Origin: Branchiostoma floridae
Taxonomy: Eukaryota; Chordata; Leptocardii; Amphioxiformes; Branchiostomatidae
DNA: 39,250 nucleotides
Assembly (NCBI RefSeq): GCF_000003815.2
Contig: NC_049991.1
Span: 21,105,854-21,145,103, forward strand
Direction of reading: 5' to 3'
The notes beneath the pieces were generated by a model. That model searched no databases, was not told where the DNA came from, and saw nothing but the letters and a program-made list of their open reading frames with translations. The position numbers were made by a program, and so were the translations under genes. Position 1 is the stretch's first letter; each line of letters opens with the position of its first letter. Shown in pieces: positions 19,901 through 33,400 of the stretch.

Positions 19901-20879
19901 TGTATTTACCTAATTTATATGCATATATGCTTATTTCTAATCTTAATAAAATCTTAAAAGATTATTTATTTGTTAGCCTTGCTGTGTTAGGTGTCAACTG
20001 AACCTGATTTTTACTGAATGTAGAGCAGCAAATTATTATATCTGCAAAAAGTACACCTAAGCTACGTACTGTAACTACCTAATTGATATGATGATAACTA
20101 ATAAATCAAGGTCATGTTAAAATTTGTAAGCTGGTAACAGCAGACGGTTGTGTTATCTTGAATGAATGATAAGAGCTGTGGATCAATGAATCCTACTACT
20201 GACTCTGCTCATTATAAACTGTGTGTTTTGTATTGATTGATAGGTCCCTCTGGTGCCATTAGCCATTAGGGCCCTATTAGACTAATGATTAAGGTTTTCT
20301 CCGAAAATACCAACATTTATTTCTTCAAAAATTAATTTCTTGGCTTAGCTTTGTCCGATTTGAAATCTGAAAAGTGCGTTTTATTCGGGGTGACAAGAGC
20401 TATAACGTAGCCCTCATTTCAATGTGCTATCAAGAAAGGAAACAAAATCAACTGTGTTAGGGGTAATAGCAACAGTTGGGACACTTAACTGGTAAAACGG
20501 GGAGGGGGTCGATGTACAAATGATTTCAATGTTACAGGTTGAGGTGCGTAAATTCTTATAATGCGTACCACACAAGGATTGGTGTACAACATCTTAGTCG
20601 TAAAATAAGAAGTAAAATGATACGGCAATGTCTGCGACTCTGTCCTAGCCTAGTCGGGAACTTTTTCGTACCCATTGTCGCAATGGTTTCGTCCCCCCAG
20701 TAACAGATCTTTATCATATCATATTATTAGTGTACCCATCTAGAAGTCTGACAGTCAGAGGTATGAACTCGTCTAGTTGTCAGAGCTGTTCCGAAGAACA
20801 GTTGGGACATAATCGGCGGCGGTAGGGAAGGCGACTTCTGTTTGATCCAATCGGATAGAAGTTTATCCAGTTTCCTTTT

Positions 20880-21360
20880 CGTATTGTTTTCCTGTGTAAA
20901 CTGTAGTCGGCAAGTGTAAAGTCCACGGCTAGACAAGGCGTACCTCCCCGTCCCCTCGGGGAAGGGTTTGTCGTACTGCGCCGGAGATATAGCTGAGACT
21001 TTGGCGGAGGTGATCCAGTTGGATATAGGCTGATCCTGACTTTGTTTTTTTTTTCCTATTATCTGAACTTTTTTTTGTAACGTGTTACTGCGGAAACTAC
21101 AGTGGACAAGTGTAAAGTCGACAGTCAGACGAGTACCTCCCCAACGATCGGGGAGGGCTTCCCGTGCTGCTCCGGAGATATAGCTGAGACTTTGGCGGTG
21201 GTAGGCCAATAGGACGGAGGCTGATCCAATAGGACGGAGGCTGATCCTGACTTTCCTTATCTAAAGTTTTTATAGTAACCTTTCTACTGCGGAAACTATT
21301 TTGGACAAGTGTAAAGTGGAGACTCCACCGCCCACAGGGGAGGGTGTGTTGATCTTGTGG
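20880..21360 (+). promoter_or_regulatory. Three ~197-bp direct repeats with CCAAT boxes just upstream of the lectin gene
   Basis: Units are anchored on caagtgtaaagt at 20911, 21107 and 21306. They share gtacctcccc, tccggagatatagctgagac, tttggcggtgg and tgatcctgacttt. Each unit boundary holds a CCAAT-type sequence (gatccaatcgg, gatccagttgg, ggccaatagg); the third has an extra exact 20-bp duplication (21206-21225 and 21226-21245, ccaataggacggaggctgat), giving two CCAAT boxes. The array ends about 45 bp before the signal-peptide ATG at 21406, so it is probably promoter and 5'UTR. No clear TATA box was seen. Regulatory role is inferred from position. Confidence 0.6.
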
Positions 21361-21405
21361 ACTTTTTAATATTTCAACTGGAGTAATACCGAAGGAAAAC
21401 AACCA

Positions 21406-21484
21406 ATGAACATGTCCGTTCTGCGTCTGTTCTGTGCCGTTGTGATCGCCTGTTCCTGTTTCCTACCTGGCGGCTGTGGACAAG
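21406..21484 (+). CDS. Signal-peptide exon (first exon)
   Basis: ATG at 21406 (with a second in-frame ATG at 21412) opens a classical signal peptide: SVLRLFCAVVIACSCFLPGG, with a small-residue cleavage region before CGQ. It ends CAAG before gtaagg, phase 1, matching the phase of all later modules. The start sits right after the 197-bp repeat array. Confidence 0.8.
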
Positions 21485-24400
21485 GTAAGGCAATTTTTAC
21501 AACAAACGCACGCATGTAAAAATAGAAAAATACTTCCATTATGTTTTAGTCCATGTTGGACAACTGGCTTTAATTGATCATATTTGATATCATAAAAGTA
21601 AGTTGATATCATCCAAGTAATTTTGTTTTATGGAACTTTATTTATGTATGATTATGGTATTAAAGTCAATTTGGTTTTGTTGAACTTAATGTATGACTTA
21701 TGTTAGGCGTTCTTCCCCCAGGGGGCTTCAAAAAACGACATTGGGCTACATGCTTTTATCCTGGTTAAATAAAGAATAAACAAACAAACAAACAAAAAGT
21801 CGCTCCGCGTGAGGGACGACTGCCGTGTGATAGATGTCGGTTAGTTGAGGAATGAGTCCACTCTACTTTGTACTGTCTGCTACGTCTATAGACATACATT
21901 TATAAACTAGTGAGTGCAAAATGACTAATATAGATAACGCTAGTTTAACTTCATTCGAGGGGGGGACCTTTATCCATTGTCTTTAAAAACAGCACATTTA
22001 GGAGTATCAAGTCTGCTGAATGCAGTTTTTAAATTTGCAATATATACTGTCTGTCGACTTTATATCCCCAAATATGCTTTTTTAATAAACAACGGATAAA
22101 GGTCACCCTCGGATAAAGGTGAATCAGCGTCATATCAACATGTAGACTTTAACGTATCGTTTACACTAATGTTTGTAAGGTCTAAAAACCCTCTCATATA
22201 TTTACCTATCTGGACACAGTGAGAGTTAGATTCTCCTAAAATGGAGTTGAATCTAACTATAGGATGTATTGAATTATTTACAACAAGCAGCAAGAAAGTT
22301 GAACATGATTTTGAAGGTGTAAATATTTTTTTTCCAAAATTGAAAAAAAAAGTTTATTCAAAACTGTTCAAACCCTGAAAATATCCCTCTAATGCATAGG
22401 TCACATTTCCAAACCGGGGCCCGGCCGGGCAGCTTTTGGGAGCAAAAAGAATGATATGAAATGGATCAAAATGCAAAAAATGTCAAAATAAGATTCATGG
22501 GCATGATTTGTGTATATTTGTAAGTATACATTGTCATTTTTCATTTCTTATGACATCCCGGCCGGGCCCCGGTTTTGAAATATGACCTAAGCCTAACTTA
22601 GAATGTGCTGGTGTGACCAAATTCGGATGCTGCGTGAATTGTCGAGGTGGTCCTCCCAGGAAATGAGCAGGAACCACTTAAAGTAATCTCTTTCATTATA
22701 ACCTGTATCCGCCTTCATCAATTTTTCAACAATTATCCCTGAATTCTAAGGTGTGGGATTAAACATGCTGATTAAACATCATAATAGAGTTTAGTGTCCT
22801 TGGATATAGTGTCCTTGGCTCGATGAAAAACTGACAGCTACAGATCAAGGCGGAGTTAGACAATAAGCATTACATGTGCTGTAGAAAGTTACTGGGCTGG
22901 TATTTTTTAAAATTTTCAACGGGAAGTGGAGCTACCGGCACATAGCATGTTTTCAGACCACATGGATTTCATGAAAGTCTCACTGATATCAAAATATGAA
23001 TATGATAAGCACAGCTAGATTTTATACCTTACAGACCCTCGGCGCTACACTCCAGAGCATATTTTTGACACAAATGCGGTATGTACGTTTTCAGCTAAGA
23101 GCACTCTACAATGTTCAGGTGGTCCCAGGTCCACTAGTATGATCATAACTGACATATTCTTCATTATGTTCAAAATATTTTCAAAATTGGCATATGTGAA
23201 ATATTCATGGCAGCTTGACAGGGAAGTGGAAATATGAGCAACAACAGGACTCCCTGGGCATTAAAGTAAAACTTGCCTACATGCCTGGCATGTCTTTTGC
23301 GACAAATAAGAAAATTCCATATGGTTGCGTAAAAAGATAAGAAGACCAAAACGCCTGTAACACCACTCTCCAAGCAGAGGTTAGGCTCCGGCTGTTTTTT
23401 TAACGTTTTTTTAGTCGTTTTTATCGGGCTTTCTATTTTGTCATTTTTTCTTACTGTGTCCGGCCTAGACCTCTGCTTGGAGAGTATGTAACACGTCAAA
23501 ACAGCCAGAGCCGAACTTCTGCTTGGAGAGTTGGCACTAAATTATCTTTCTCTCGTTCTCAATGGACGTTCACAGTCGATCGCGTACCAGAGAATACTGT
23601 AAATGCAGAAATTTTCGCGGTAGTTTTATGTTTAGTGGTTTTCTCGTAGCAAATTCACAGCCAAGTTTAAACCACCGAGAACATTTTCCCATCGTAGTAA
23701 GAGACTATAGCTATAGTGCATGGTGCTACCGCGAACTTAAAACCACCGCGAACAGTCCTTGTCCAGTTAACGTGAAATTTAATCGCCGCGAACTTAAATG
23801 TATTTACAGTATTTGTCACAAAGTGGTTAAGAGGGGAAAGATTGCGTAACAAAATTATGTATTAATTTTTTAGTTGAGTTGAGTTTATTTTGATCCATAA
23901 TTAACCTCATAAGTGTCTCTTCTTCCTGTGGTCACATTCTGAATGTCCATCCACTAATAAGATCTTTGGGGGCTACATGCAACTTTTAACCCCAACTATA
24001 GCCCTGGAAAATGGTGCTTTGGATCAGAAATAGCAGAGTGCTGATTACGACATTTGGATGACACTTGTCTGAGCAATAAGTCTACATTCTTCTACGCAAA
24101 AAAGGGATTTTCTATGTAGGTGTGGCAATTTGTTAATGCACGCGTGGTGTTCGCGCCAGTTGCCAAGAACGTTCAGAACGGAAAATGTTTGCTTTCAAAC
24201 AAAGGCAACCTGCGACAAACATTGGCGGTGCCAGCTAAAACTAGCTTAAACTAGATCCCGAGCTGATCCCCATCATATAAACATGTTTTAGAATGCCTTA
24301 CTAACTGACGTCATCAACTATAATGTTAAGAAATTATGAGTGGACAGACATTTGTCGAGAGATTTGCGCAAGGGAATACCGCGCACATTTATCAGTCAAT

Positions 24401-27400
24401 ACTGTAGGCTGTAGATACAATTTAATCAAAGAAAACTTATGAAAGCCGTGGGAGAGAAAACGGAACAAAATTCGAGAGGTACATGTATGAAAGAAGAAAA
24501 ATTAGAAAGTGATGTTGATGAAAATTGAAAATTGAGTGAAAACGTAAAATAAAACGGGCTATTGACTTAAAATATGCGTAGATCTCCAATTTAACACTGG
24601 ACAGTAATCGGCGGACACGGCAAATAAGGTAATAATAGTATGAGAGATTTCCGCTAGGGAATAACGCGCATATTTTATCACTCAATACTGTAGACTGTAG
24701 TTACAATTTAAAGAAAACTTATTGAAAGAGGAAGAGAAGGTGGAGAGAAAATGGAACAAAATTCTGGAGACATGGAAGATTATAAAGTAGAAAGTGATGT
24801 TGATGAATAATAATTAAATGCGCCCAAACTATTGACCTAAAATTATGCGTAGATCTCCAATTTTACACTGGCAAGTCATCGCCGGACACGGTAAATAACG
24901 GATATAATTTGATAGTGTGATCATAGCAATATATTAAGGTCATGTTTTTTCGTCGAAATTTCTTGTCTTAAGAGGCTCTGTCTGTAAAAACCAAGCATAG
25001 GGTGGCCAAACTCAAAAAATCGATTTTCCTTAAATTTTGTGTGGTGGTAGGGCCTTGGTCCAAACCTACAAAAATGGCAAAGTTTTAGATCTGCGGTCAC
25101 CGGTTGCCATGGCAACGGCCATTTTTTAAAATGGCGGATTTTCACCAAGGGAAGGCATGGTCGCGTCCAAAATAGACCTTCTTTGGACTCCTGTAGTCCC
25201 CACAAATTAACAGATATTTTATTGATTCTCGCATATGTTATTACCCCTATTCTAATAAACAAAATGATATATAGTGATGCTCAAAATGTTTTTGTAGTCT
25301 GGTGCAGCAGATGTTTGAAAATGATGTGTTTTCGTGAATTTCCAAAATTGGCAAAAATCCATTTTTTGACCATTTTTATTGACCATTAGCTCATTATCAA
25401 GCAAATCAATTTGCTTCATTTTCGGCACAGTTATAGTTTGAACCTTTGTATACATCATATGTAAAAATAAATTTGGGCCTTTTACGTATCGGACCGTGGT
25501 GGCCCCCAGAGTAAACCAATATTTCCATTTCAAGAAAATCGTAACCATAGAATTATTCCTGGAAAAACAGTCATAGCTTACCAGAAATGAATCTCATTAT
25601 CATTGTATGTAACAGAGGAACTTACCTATCACTTATAAAAGCAGGGTTGTTTTAGATTTTTTTATAATTGCCTTTTAAATGATTTTATTGAGTTTTTTTG
25701 GTCGTTTTTAGACCAAAAAATGTATCTTTTGGCCCCTGCACCCTGGTATTACAACCAAATGACCTGAAATTTGGTATGGGAATGTCCTGGACACGTACAC
25801 ACATGGGTTGATAACTGGTTTGCCATATGATAGAACAAAATGCTGAATTTTGTGACTTTTATGGGGCATTTTTGGCCCAAAAACTACATTTTTGGTCCCA
25901 GTACCCTGGTTTTACAACCAAATGACCTGAAATTCGGTATAGGAATGCCCTGGACACATGCGCACATGGATTCAATAACACTTTTGGCATGCTGTTCAAT
26001 AAAATGCAAAAGTTTGTGATTTTTTGTTTATTTTTTCCCCAAAAAAGTACATTTTTGGCTCCCCTACCCTGGTTTTACAACTGAATGACTTGGAATTCGG
26101 TATTGCAATGCCCTGAACATATGCACACATGGATTCAATAACATGTTTTACATACAGTCCAACAAAATGCTTAATTTTGAGATTTATTTTACAAAAAAAG
26201 TCATTTTTTTGCTCCTGGTCCTTGGTTTTCCAAGTAAATAACCGGTAAAAATCGGTATACAAATGTAGAATCGCCTTTGAAATGGCTTTTATAACCCGTT
26301 TTTGCATACAGTGCAACAAAACGCTTAATGTTGTAATTTTTGGTCATTGTTTTACCCAAAGTACATTTCTGGCTCCTTTTTGTAATTTTTGGCCCCAAAA
26401 GTACATTTTTGGCCCATTAAACCCTGGTTTTACAAGTAAATGAAATTCGGTATAAAAATGCCCTGGACACATGTACACATAGAGTCAATAATAATTTTGG
26501 CATACTGTGCAACAAAATGCTTAATTTTGGTCATTTTTTTTACTAAAAAAAAGGTACATTTTTGGCTCCTGTACCCTGGCTTTACCATTGAATGACCTGC
26601 ATTCGGTATTGGAATGCCCTGGACATATGCACTGATGGATCCAATAACAACACGTTTGGCATACAATACAACAAAATGCTTAATTTGTTATTTTGGGCCA
26701 TTTTTTTAAAACAAAAAAGTGCATTTTTGGCTCTTGTAGCCTGGTTTCACAACTAAAAAAATTTAGACGACTTGAACTTTGGTATAGGAATGCCCTGGAC
26801 ATATGCGCACATATGTCCAGGGCATGCTTGTCATACAGTACAGCGAAATGCTGAATTTTGTGTGTGTTTTTTGCCATTTTTTTACAAAAAAAAATATTTT
26901 GGCTCCTGTAAAATAACCTGTTTCTCCAATTAAATAATCTGAAATTCGGTATGGGAGTGCCCTGGACACTTTAATAACACTTTTTGGCAATTTACAATTT
27001 ACAAAGACACGTCATCTTTTAACATCTGCTGCACCTCATTACTAAAACATTTCGAGGATAACTTAATATCANNNNNNNNNNNNNNNNNNNNNNNNNNNNN
27101 NNNNNNNNNNNNNNNNNNNNNNNNNNNNNNNNNNNNNNNNNNNNNNNNNNNNNNNNNNNNNNNNNNNNNNNNNNNNNNNNNNNNNNNNNNNNNNNNNNNN
27201 NNNNNNNNNNNNNNNNNNNNNNNNNNNNNNNNNNNNNNNNNNNNNNNNNNNNNNNNNNNNNNNNNNNNNNNNNNNNNNNNNNNNNNNNNNNNNNNNNNNN
27301 NNNNNNNNNNNNNNNNNNNNNNNNNNNNNNNNNNNNNNNNNNNNNNNNNNNNNNNNNNNNNNNNNNNNNNNNNNNNNNNNNNNNNNNNNNNNNNNNNNNN

Positions 27401-30400
27401 NNNNNNNNNNNNNNNNNNNNNNNNNNNNNNNNNNNNNNNNNNNNNNNNNNNNNNNNNNNNNNNNNNNNNNNNNNNNNNNNNNNNNNNNNNNNNNNNNNNN
27501 NNNNNNNNNNNNNNNNNNNNNNNNNNNNNNNNNNNNNNNNNNNNNNNNNNNNNNNNNNNNNNNNNNNNNNNNNNNNNNNNNNNNNNNNNNNNNNNNNNNN
27601 NNNNNNNNNNNNNNNNNNNNNNNNNNNNNNNNNNNNNNNNNNNNNNNNNNNNNNNNNNNNNNNNNNNNNNNNNNNNNNNNNNNTAGTTTTGGGCCGAAAA
27701 GCCCCCAAATAAGTCACAAATTTCAGCATTTTGTTCTATCATATGGCAAACCAGTTATCAACCCATGTGTGTACATGTCCAGGACATTCCCATACCAAAT
27801 TTCAGGTCATTTGGTTGTAATACCAGATTGCAGGGGCCAAAAGATACATTTTTTGGTCTAAAAACGACCAAAAAAACTCAATAAAATCATTTTAAAGGCA
27901 ATTATAAAAAAATCTAAAACAACCCTGCTTTTATAAGTGATAGGTAAGTTCCTCTGTTACATACAATGATAATGAGATTCATTTCTGGTAAGCTATGACT
28001 GTTTTTCCAGGAATAATTCTATGGTTACGATTTTCTTGAAATGGAAATATTGGTTTACTCTGGGGGCCACCACGGTCCGATACGTAAAAGGCCCAAATTT
28101 ATTTTTACATATGATGTATACAAAGGTTCAAACTATAACTGTGCCGAAAATGAAGCAAATTGATTTGCCTGATAATGAGCTAATGGTCAATAAAAATGGT
28201 CAAAAAATGGATTTTTGCCAATTTTGGAAATTCACGAAAACACATCATTTTTAAACATCTACTGCACCTGACCACAAAAACATTTTGAGCATCACTATAT
28301 ATCATTTTGTTTATTAGAATAGGGGTAATAACATATGCGAGAATCGATAAAATATCTGTTAATTTGTGGGGGCTACAGGAGTCAAAAGGAGGCCTATTTT
28401 GGACGCGACCAAGGCTGTCCCTTGGTGAAAATCCGCCATTTTGAAAATGGCCGTTGCCATGGCAACCGGTGACCGCAGATCTAAAACTTTGCCTTTTTTG
28501 TAGGTTTGGACCAAGGCCCTACCACCACACAAAATTTAAGGAAAATCGATTTTTTTTAGTTTGGCCAACTTTTTCTGATTTTGCTTGGTTTTTACAGACA
28601 TCAGCTCTTAAATAGTCTTTTCTCTCTATGAACGTGTTGGCGTGACTAATTTTGGGCGTTGCCTGTTAGGCATTGTTTACGTCTAGTAGCAGCCATTTTG
28701 TGGTCTTTGATGATTGTAGGTATTAATAGATTAAGACTAATAGCCGGACATTGTTAGAAGAGCGGTTTGCTATGAATATTTCAAATTTCATTACTTAGCT
28801 TCAGAACCATTACGTTAGTCGTGTCTCATTTGATTTTCTACACTTCGATGGCAGGAATGATAACATAGTGACAGGCTTTGCCGGCCAGGCAATATGCGGT
28901 TCAATGCGCAAAGAAATGCCACACGTTGTTTATACGTACCAGTCATTAAACATACACATACGGTACCCACTTTTAGTTGTCATGGAAAATTATGACAAGA
29001 CTCCCTTTCAAGGCAATGACCCTTATTGACACAGGCGCAGAAGGCCTAAAACGAGTACATACAGTATTNNNNNNNNNNNNNNNNNNNNNNNNNNNNNNNN
29101 NNNNNNNNNNNNNNNNNNNNNNNNNNNNNNNNNNNNNNNNNNNNNNNNNNNNNNNNNNNNNNNNNNNNNNNNNNNNNNNNNNNNNNNNNNNNNNNNNNNN
29201 NNNNNNNNNNNNNNNNNNNNNNNNNNNNNNNNNNNNNNNNNNNNNNNNNNNNNNNNNNNNNNNNNNNNNNNNNNNNNNNNNNNNNNNNNNNNNNNNNNNN
29301 NNNNNNNNNNNNNNNNNNNNNNNNNNNNNNNNNNNNNNNNNNNNNNNNNNNNNNNNNNNNNNNNNNNNNCATATAGCTTAAGTAGAAAAAGATTTAGATT
29401 AGTCGTTAGTCGTTTCCCTTTTGATTGATCTATGAGTATCATTTCCTTCTTTGTTAACTTAAGTATGATTATGTATACCACCACTGCTTCACTTTGTATG
29501 CAATTAACCCTCGGGCATGAATTTGCAATAAAGATTGTTATCATATGGCTTTCTTCTTTTGTTGATTCTTTCTGTAGAATTTCACGGGAAACTATGATCG
29601 CGACTCGGAGGTCCTGAACGACTTTAGGGATTACAGCGGTCCCATTGAGGCGCGCTTCGTCAAGATCCACCCAACAACATGGCATGTTTATATAGCTATG
29701 AGAGCAAAGGTCGTAACAACTGGTAAGGGACAAGTCCCAATTTTGATTTTACTCCTCAAAGTTTAGATTTATGAATGATTGAATGAAGCCCTTTATTGTT
29801 GATATATACACACTGGGTTAATACCAATACAACGCATTCGTTTGCGACCAGGATATCGAGACCTGGCATTGGGATTTTTTTTCGATTTTCATAATTGGTT
29901 TACACACTGCTTGTCCAGCCGTTGAAAATGAACACAAAGATATATTGTTATACGCGCGGTCAGATGGGGTCCCGACAGTAGACCCGACGTAATCTGATAA
30001 ATTTGAACAAAATGATAGGGTAAATTAGGGCAGAAACACCACAAACTTTAAAATAAGCATGAATGTTTTTCCATCGTTTTGGGATATTATATTTAATGTG
30101 GGACGGCCTGATGTCCACACATACATACGATTAATGAAATTGTGGAGTTTAAAGCACCAAGATGACAACCTGATGATATCAGCAGTGAAGGGTCAGCTGG
30201 GGATACCTCTCATAACATACATACAAATATACATTTTACAATGGCGTGCGTTATTGTCTGTTTCAAAAAAAAATTCTATCGTTGAAAACTTGGTAACATG
30301 TCACATGGCAAACGAGACCATCACAGACGTAACGGGATGACGTTTGAAATCTTGATGATGGCGGCTGTTAGCGTAGTGTGATTAAGACCCCATTCACACT

Positions 30401-33400
30401 CATGAGAAAAAAGATTCGAAAAAAACATGTTATCCGAATAAAACGACCCGATGCGAATAAGTTTCTGCAGTGTGTGGCTAGGAATAGGAAATTTATTTTG
30501 AGTTTATCATTATTCTGGGTTTCCTCGACTGAGGTAGGTGTCAACGTTGCCCTGGGGAAGACGGCGTTTCAAACCAGCACCGATATCGTTTGGCGTGGTG
30601 AGGCCAGGCTTGCCGTGGACGGGAACACCGATACCCACTGGCACCATGGTTCCTGTACACACACTGTATATTACCCGGGAGAGGCTAATCCAGCCTGGTG
30701 GGTGGATCTCGGACAATCGTATGTGGTTGGCAGGTACGTAATACTATCGGTTTCTCCTGTCGATTTTTCGACAGATGAGCAGGCAAGCAGGCACTTGCCA
30801 GTGGGTTCGGCAACCTGTTTTGCCTGACCTGCATATGACTTTTTAAGGTGAAGGAGGGGTGTGCAATTCCTTCTCCACCCTCTCGTCTACTGGCGCACTA
30901 TGTCTCACAGGGGCAACTGTATGCCACGTGTAAGACGACCCCAGCAGATGCAGGTTTGTTGTTTGGTGTTTCCGTCTCCTAGTAGGACTTCCGACCAAGG
31001 ATGGTAAGGGGTTCCTCCTACCCCTGACTCGTGTGTCATGGCGGGTGGCGTAATACTATACATACATGTATATGCGTGCACAGTAGGTTCATGTGTCATT
31101 ACAGAAAATATGCAAAAGAGCACACAACTAATACTACCTCTTCGTAAAGGCCAACTGGACATTGTGGCCTAATTTCAGTAGTGATTTTGTTTAAACAAAG
31201 CATCAAGATTTCTGTTTGACTTGATAATGTAACTTTCATCCGGGTTGACCCATTGTAAGAAACCCATGGATAATGATGCTTCATCGTTCCCATCCTTTAA
31301 ACCCACACACATACTTAACAGTAGATTGACTACTTCCTACACTTTCAAATTACCCAAACCAAAACCAAACTCCAAAAGGCGACCCTTCTCTGGAATGCCA
31401 TGAATATACAAACATAGATCAAATCTTTGTCCAGTCTTAAAAACTTCAAAAGGGTAATCCACCATTACTTCGCTAGTGTTATACGTTTTTTCATTAATTT
31501 ATTTGTTTTTTTTTCACATTCATTTTTTACCTTGCCGGGCCTTAGCCCGGCAAGGTAATGAGGCCCGATCATTACATGGTTCAATCAATGGTTCAATGTT
31601 AACCCAGCCCTTCCAAAGGCCCTTCAAAAGGCCCTTTTCTCTTTGCCCAATTTTATGGCTTAGTTAGACAAGGGTACATTGCAGGCCAGTATTAAAACTG
31701 TATTTTAGACGTATGTGGTCCAGCGTAAATAAATCTACGCTTTAACCCATGTTTATCATAAAGATATATCAAAAATTGCATCAGAAGGAATTTATTTTGT
31801 AATAAAGAATAATGCATACTCAATGTGGGTCAAAAAGTTTTACAATACTGGTTTATTGTGCCAATAATTTATCTGACATAGATTATGTTAATGAGGTAAA
31901 TTTCCCTACACTTGGGGATTTTTGCTACATTTCATACTGAAGTGGCTAGGTGTCGCTCTTTGTACATTGCAACAACATGAAAAAAAAATAGCCGCAAACT
32001 TCGGGACTAGTAGCCAGGTAAGTACATTTTAAAGACATTTGTGACTATGAATGTCCTTGATAGAGTTTGTATTGTGTGAAAAATAGATTTGAGACTGGAT
32101 TGGCAGCTGGAGAAGTCACTAAAGCTTTCCCGTACAAGAATTGGGGTGGGAGGGGGGCGACATGTGGAACTCTGTGGTTGTCTCTGATTATTTTGATGTG
32201 ATCATCATGTTAACTGATGAACACTGGTGAAGCGCCGAGGTACCTTTTCCTGACGAAATCCCTACTACCCGGCAAGGTACAGCTTTTTTTAAAGCACTTG
32301 TTTAACGTAAGAGAAGAAGCGCATTTCCATATGTACATCTTTTGTTCAAAATAACAACAGATGACAGTCAAAATTAACAATGAAAGGGGACTAAAGATTA
32401 TAACAGCAACATAACTCAGGTTGGCATAAAAATAAGCTAATAAGTCATATATACACAACATATATACATAAAACACATAATAACATAATAATCACAATAA
32501 TAACAACATTTCTTAATCCGTTTAACATATCATATAATGTGTATGTAACCCAAGTGTCATTATTCTACCTCCAATATCTACAGGGTGGTCATCTTGAACC
32601 GCCAGGACGCCGTTCCGGAACGACTCAACCCCTTCAACATCCACATCGGGGATTCCGGCCCGGATTCCGACCAGGTCAGAACCAACCCCAAATGTGGAGG
32701 TGACCATCTAGTCGACGTGACCCAGCCGTCCATTTCCGTCTCCTGTCAGGGGATGCGGGGACGCTATGTGGCCGTCCGTCTCCCTGGACGCTCCCGAATA
32801 CTAACTCTGTGTGAAGTCCTGATATTTCCCGGTAAGACCTTACCAGAATTAGTTGATGACCATAGCATAATGTACAGAGCTTCCATATTGACGAAGTGGT
32901 CAGGTGTTAACCACAATGCTGATGCCCTTGATTTACCGTTCAATGGACCGAAGCTTAAATGTACACTGCATTTATCAACATTTCCTCGTTATGCTTTCAT
33001 GCGGTCTCCTCGTAGTCCAATAGGAAACAAAAGTAATACAGGCTCAAGACATAGTGCATGGTTGATGCAAAAGAGTTAATTATTTAAATGACATATTGTT
33101 GTCCTTTCACTTGGATGGAAGCACCATGTCTCAAGTGCCTTAACTTAAAGTTTGATATATATATATGTATGCCTCATTTGCTGTTGACTGTGGGATTGTA
33201 CATTCTATAACTCTCGGTTCAAACCAGCAGGGTTCGCGGTCTATGGCATCTGTGGATTGGAGATTGAATTTGGTTGTGTTGGTATATACACTCGGCACAA
33301 AAAGTTTGGAATATCAAATTTGGTATATCATATTTCTGTTATTTATGCATCAATTTCAATGTATTATATATCAATAGAAAGCTTGTGTGATTTTCTTTCC

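Larger units (their letters stand above)
24968..28611. mobile_element. TTAA-bounded 3.6 kb giant foldback with tandem-repeat core
   Basis: Arm 1 (24968-25887) and arm 2 (27684-28611) are near-identical inverted copies of ~920 bp. The outer ends both read TTAAGAG and then share a ctgtctgtaaaaaccaagc-like block. TTAA is at 24968-24971 and 28608-28611. Between the arms lie ~160-bp tandem units and a 612-N gap. Both arms contain AAAATGGCGG and the palindrome GTTGCCATGGCAAC. No transposase is visible; one could be hidden in the gap. It sits in the 8 kb first intron of the lectin gene. Confidence 0.85.

Noticed and set aside
20727-21402. Minus-strand open frames of 100-160 codons
   Set aside because: They arise from the three direct repeats read backwards; no homology, and the + strand gene start explains the region better.
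26996-27742. Long frames across the 612-N gap
   Set aside because: Ns cannot be translated; only the short flanks are real and they belong to repeats. The same applies to frames across 29069-29369.
24900-28600. Numerous short open frames in the giant foldback and its tandem core
   Set aside because: They repeat between units and arms, lack domains and change frame with small indels.
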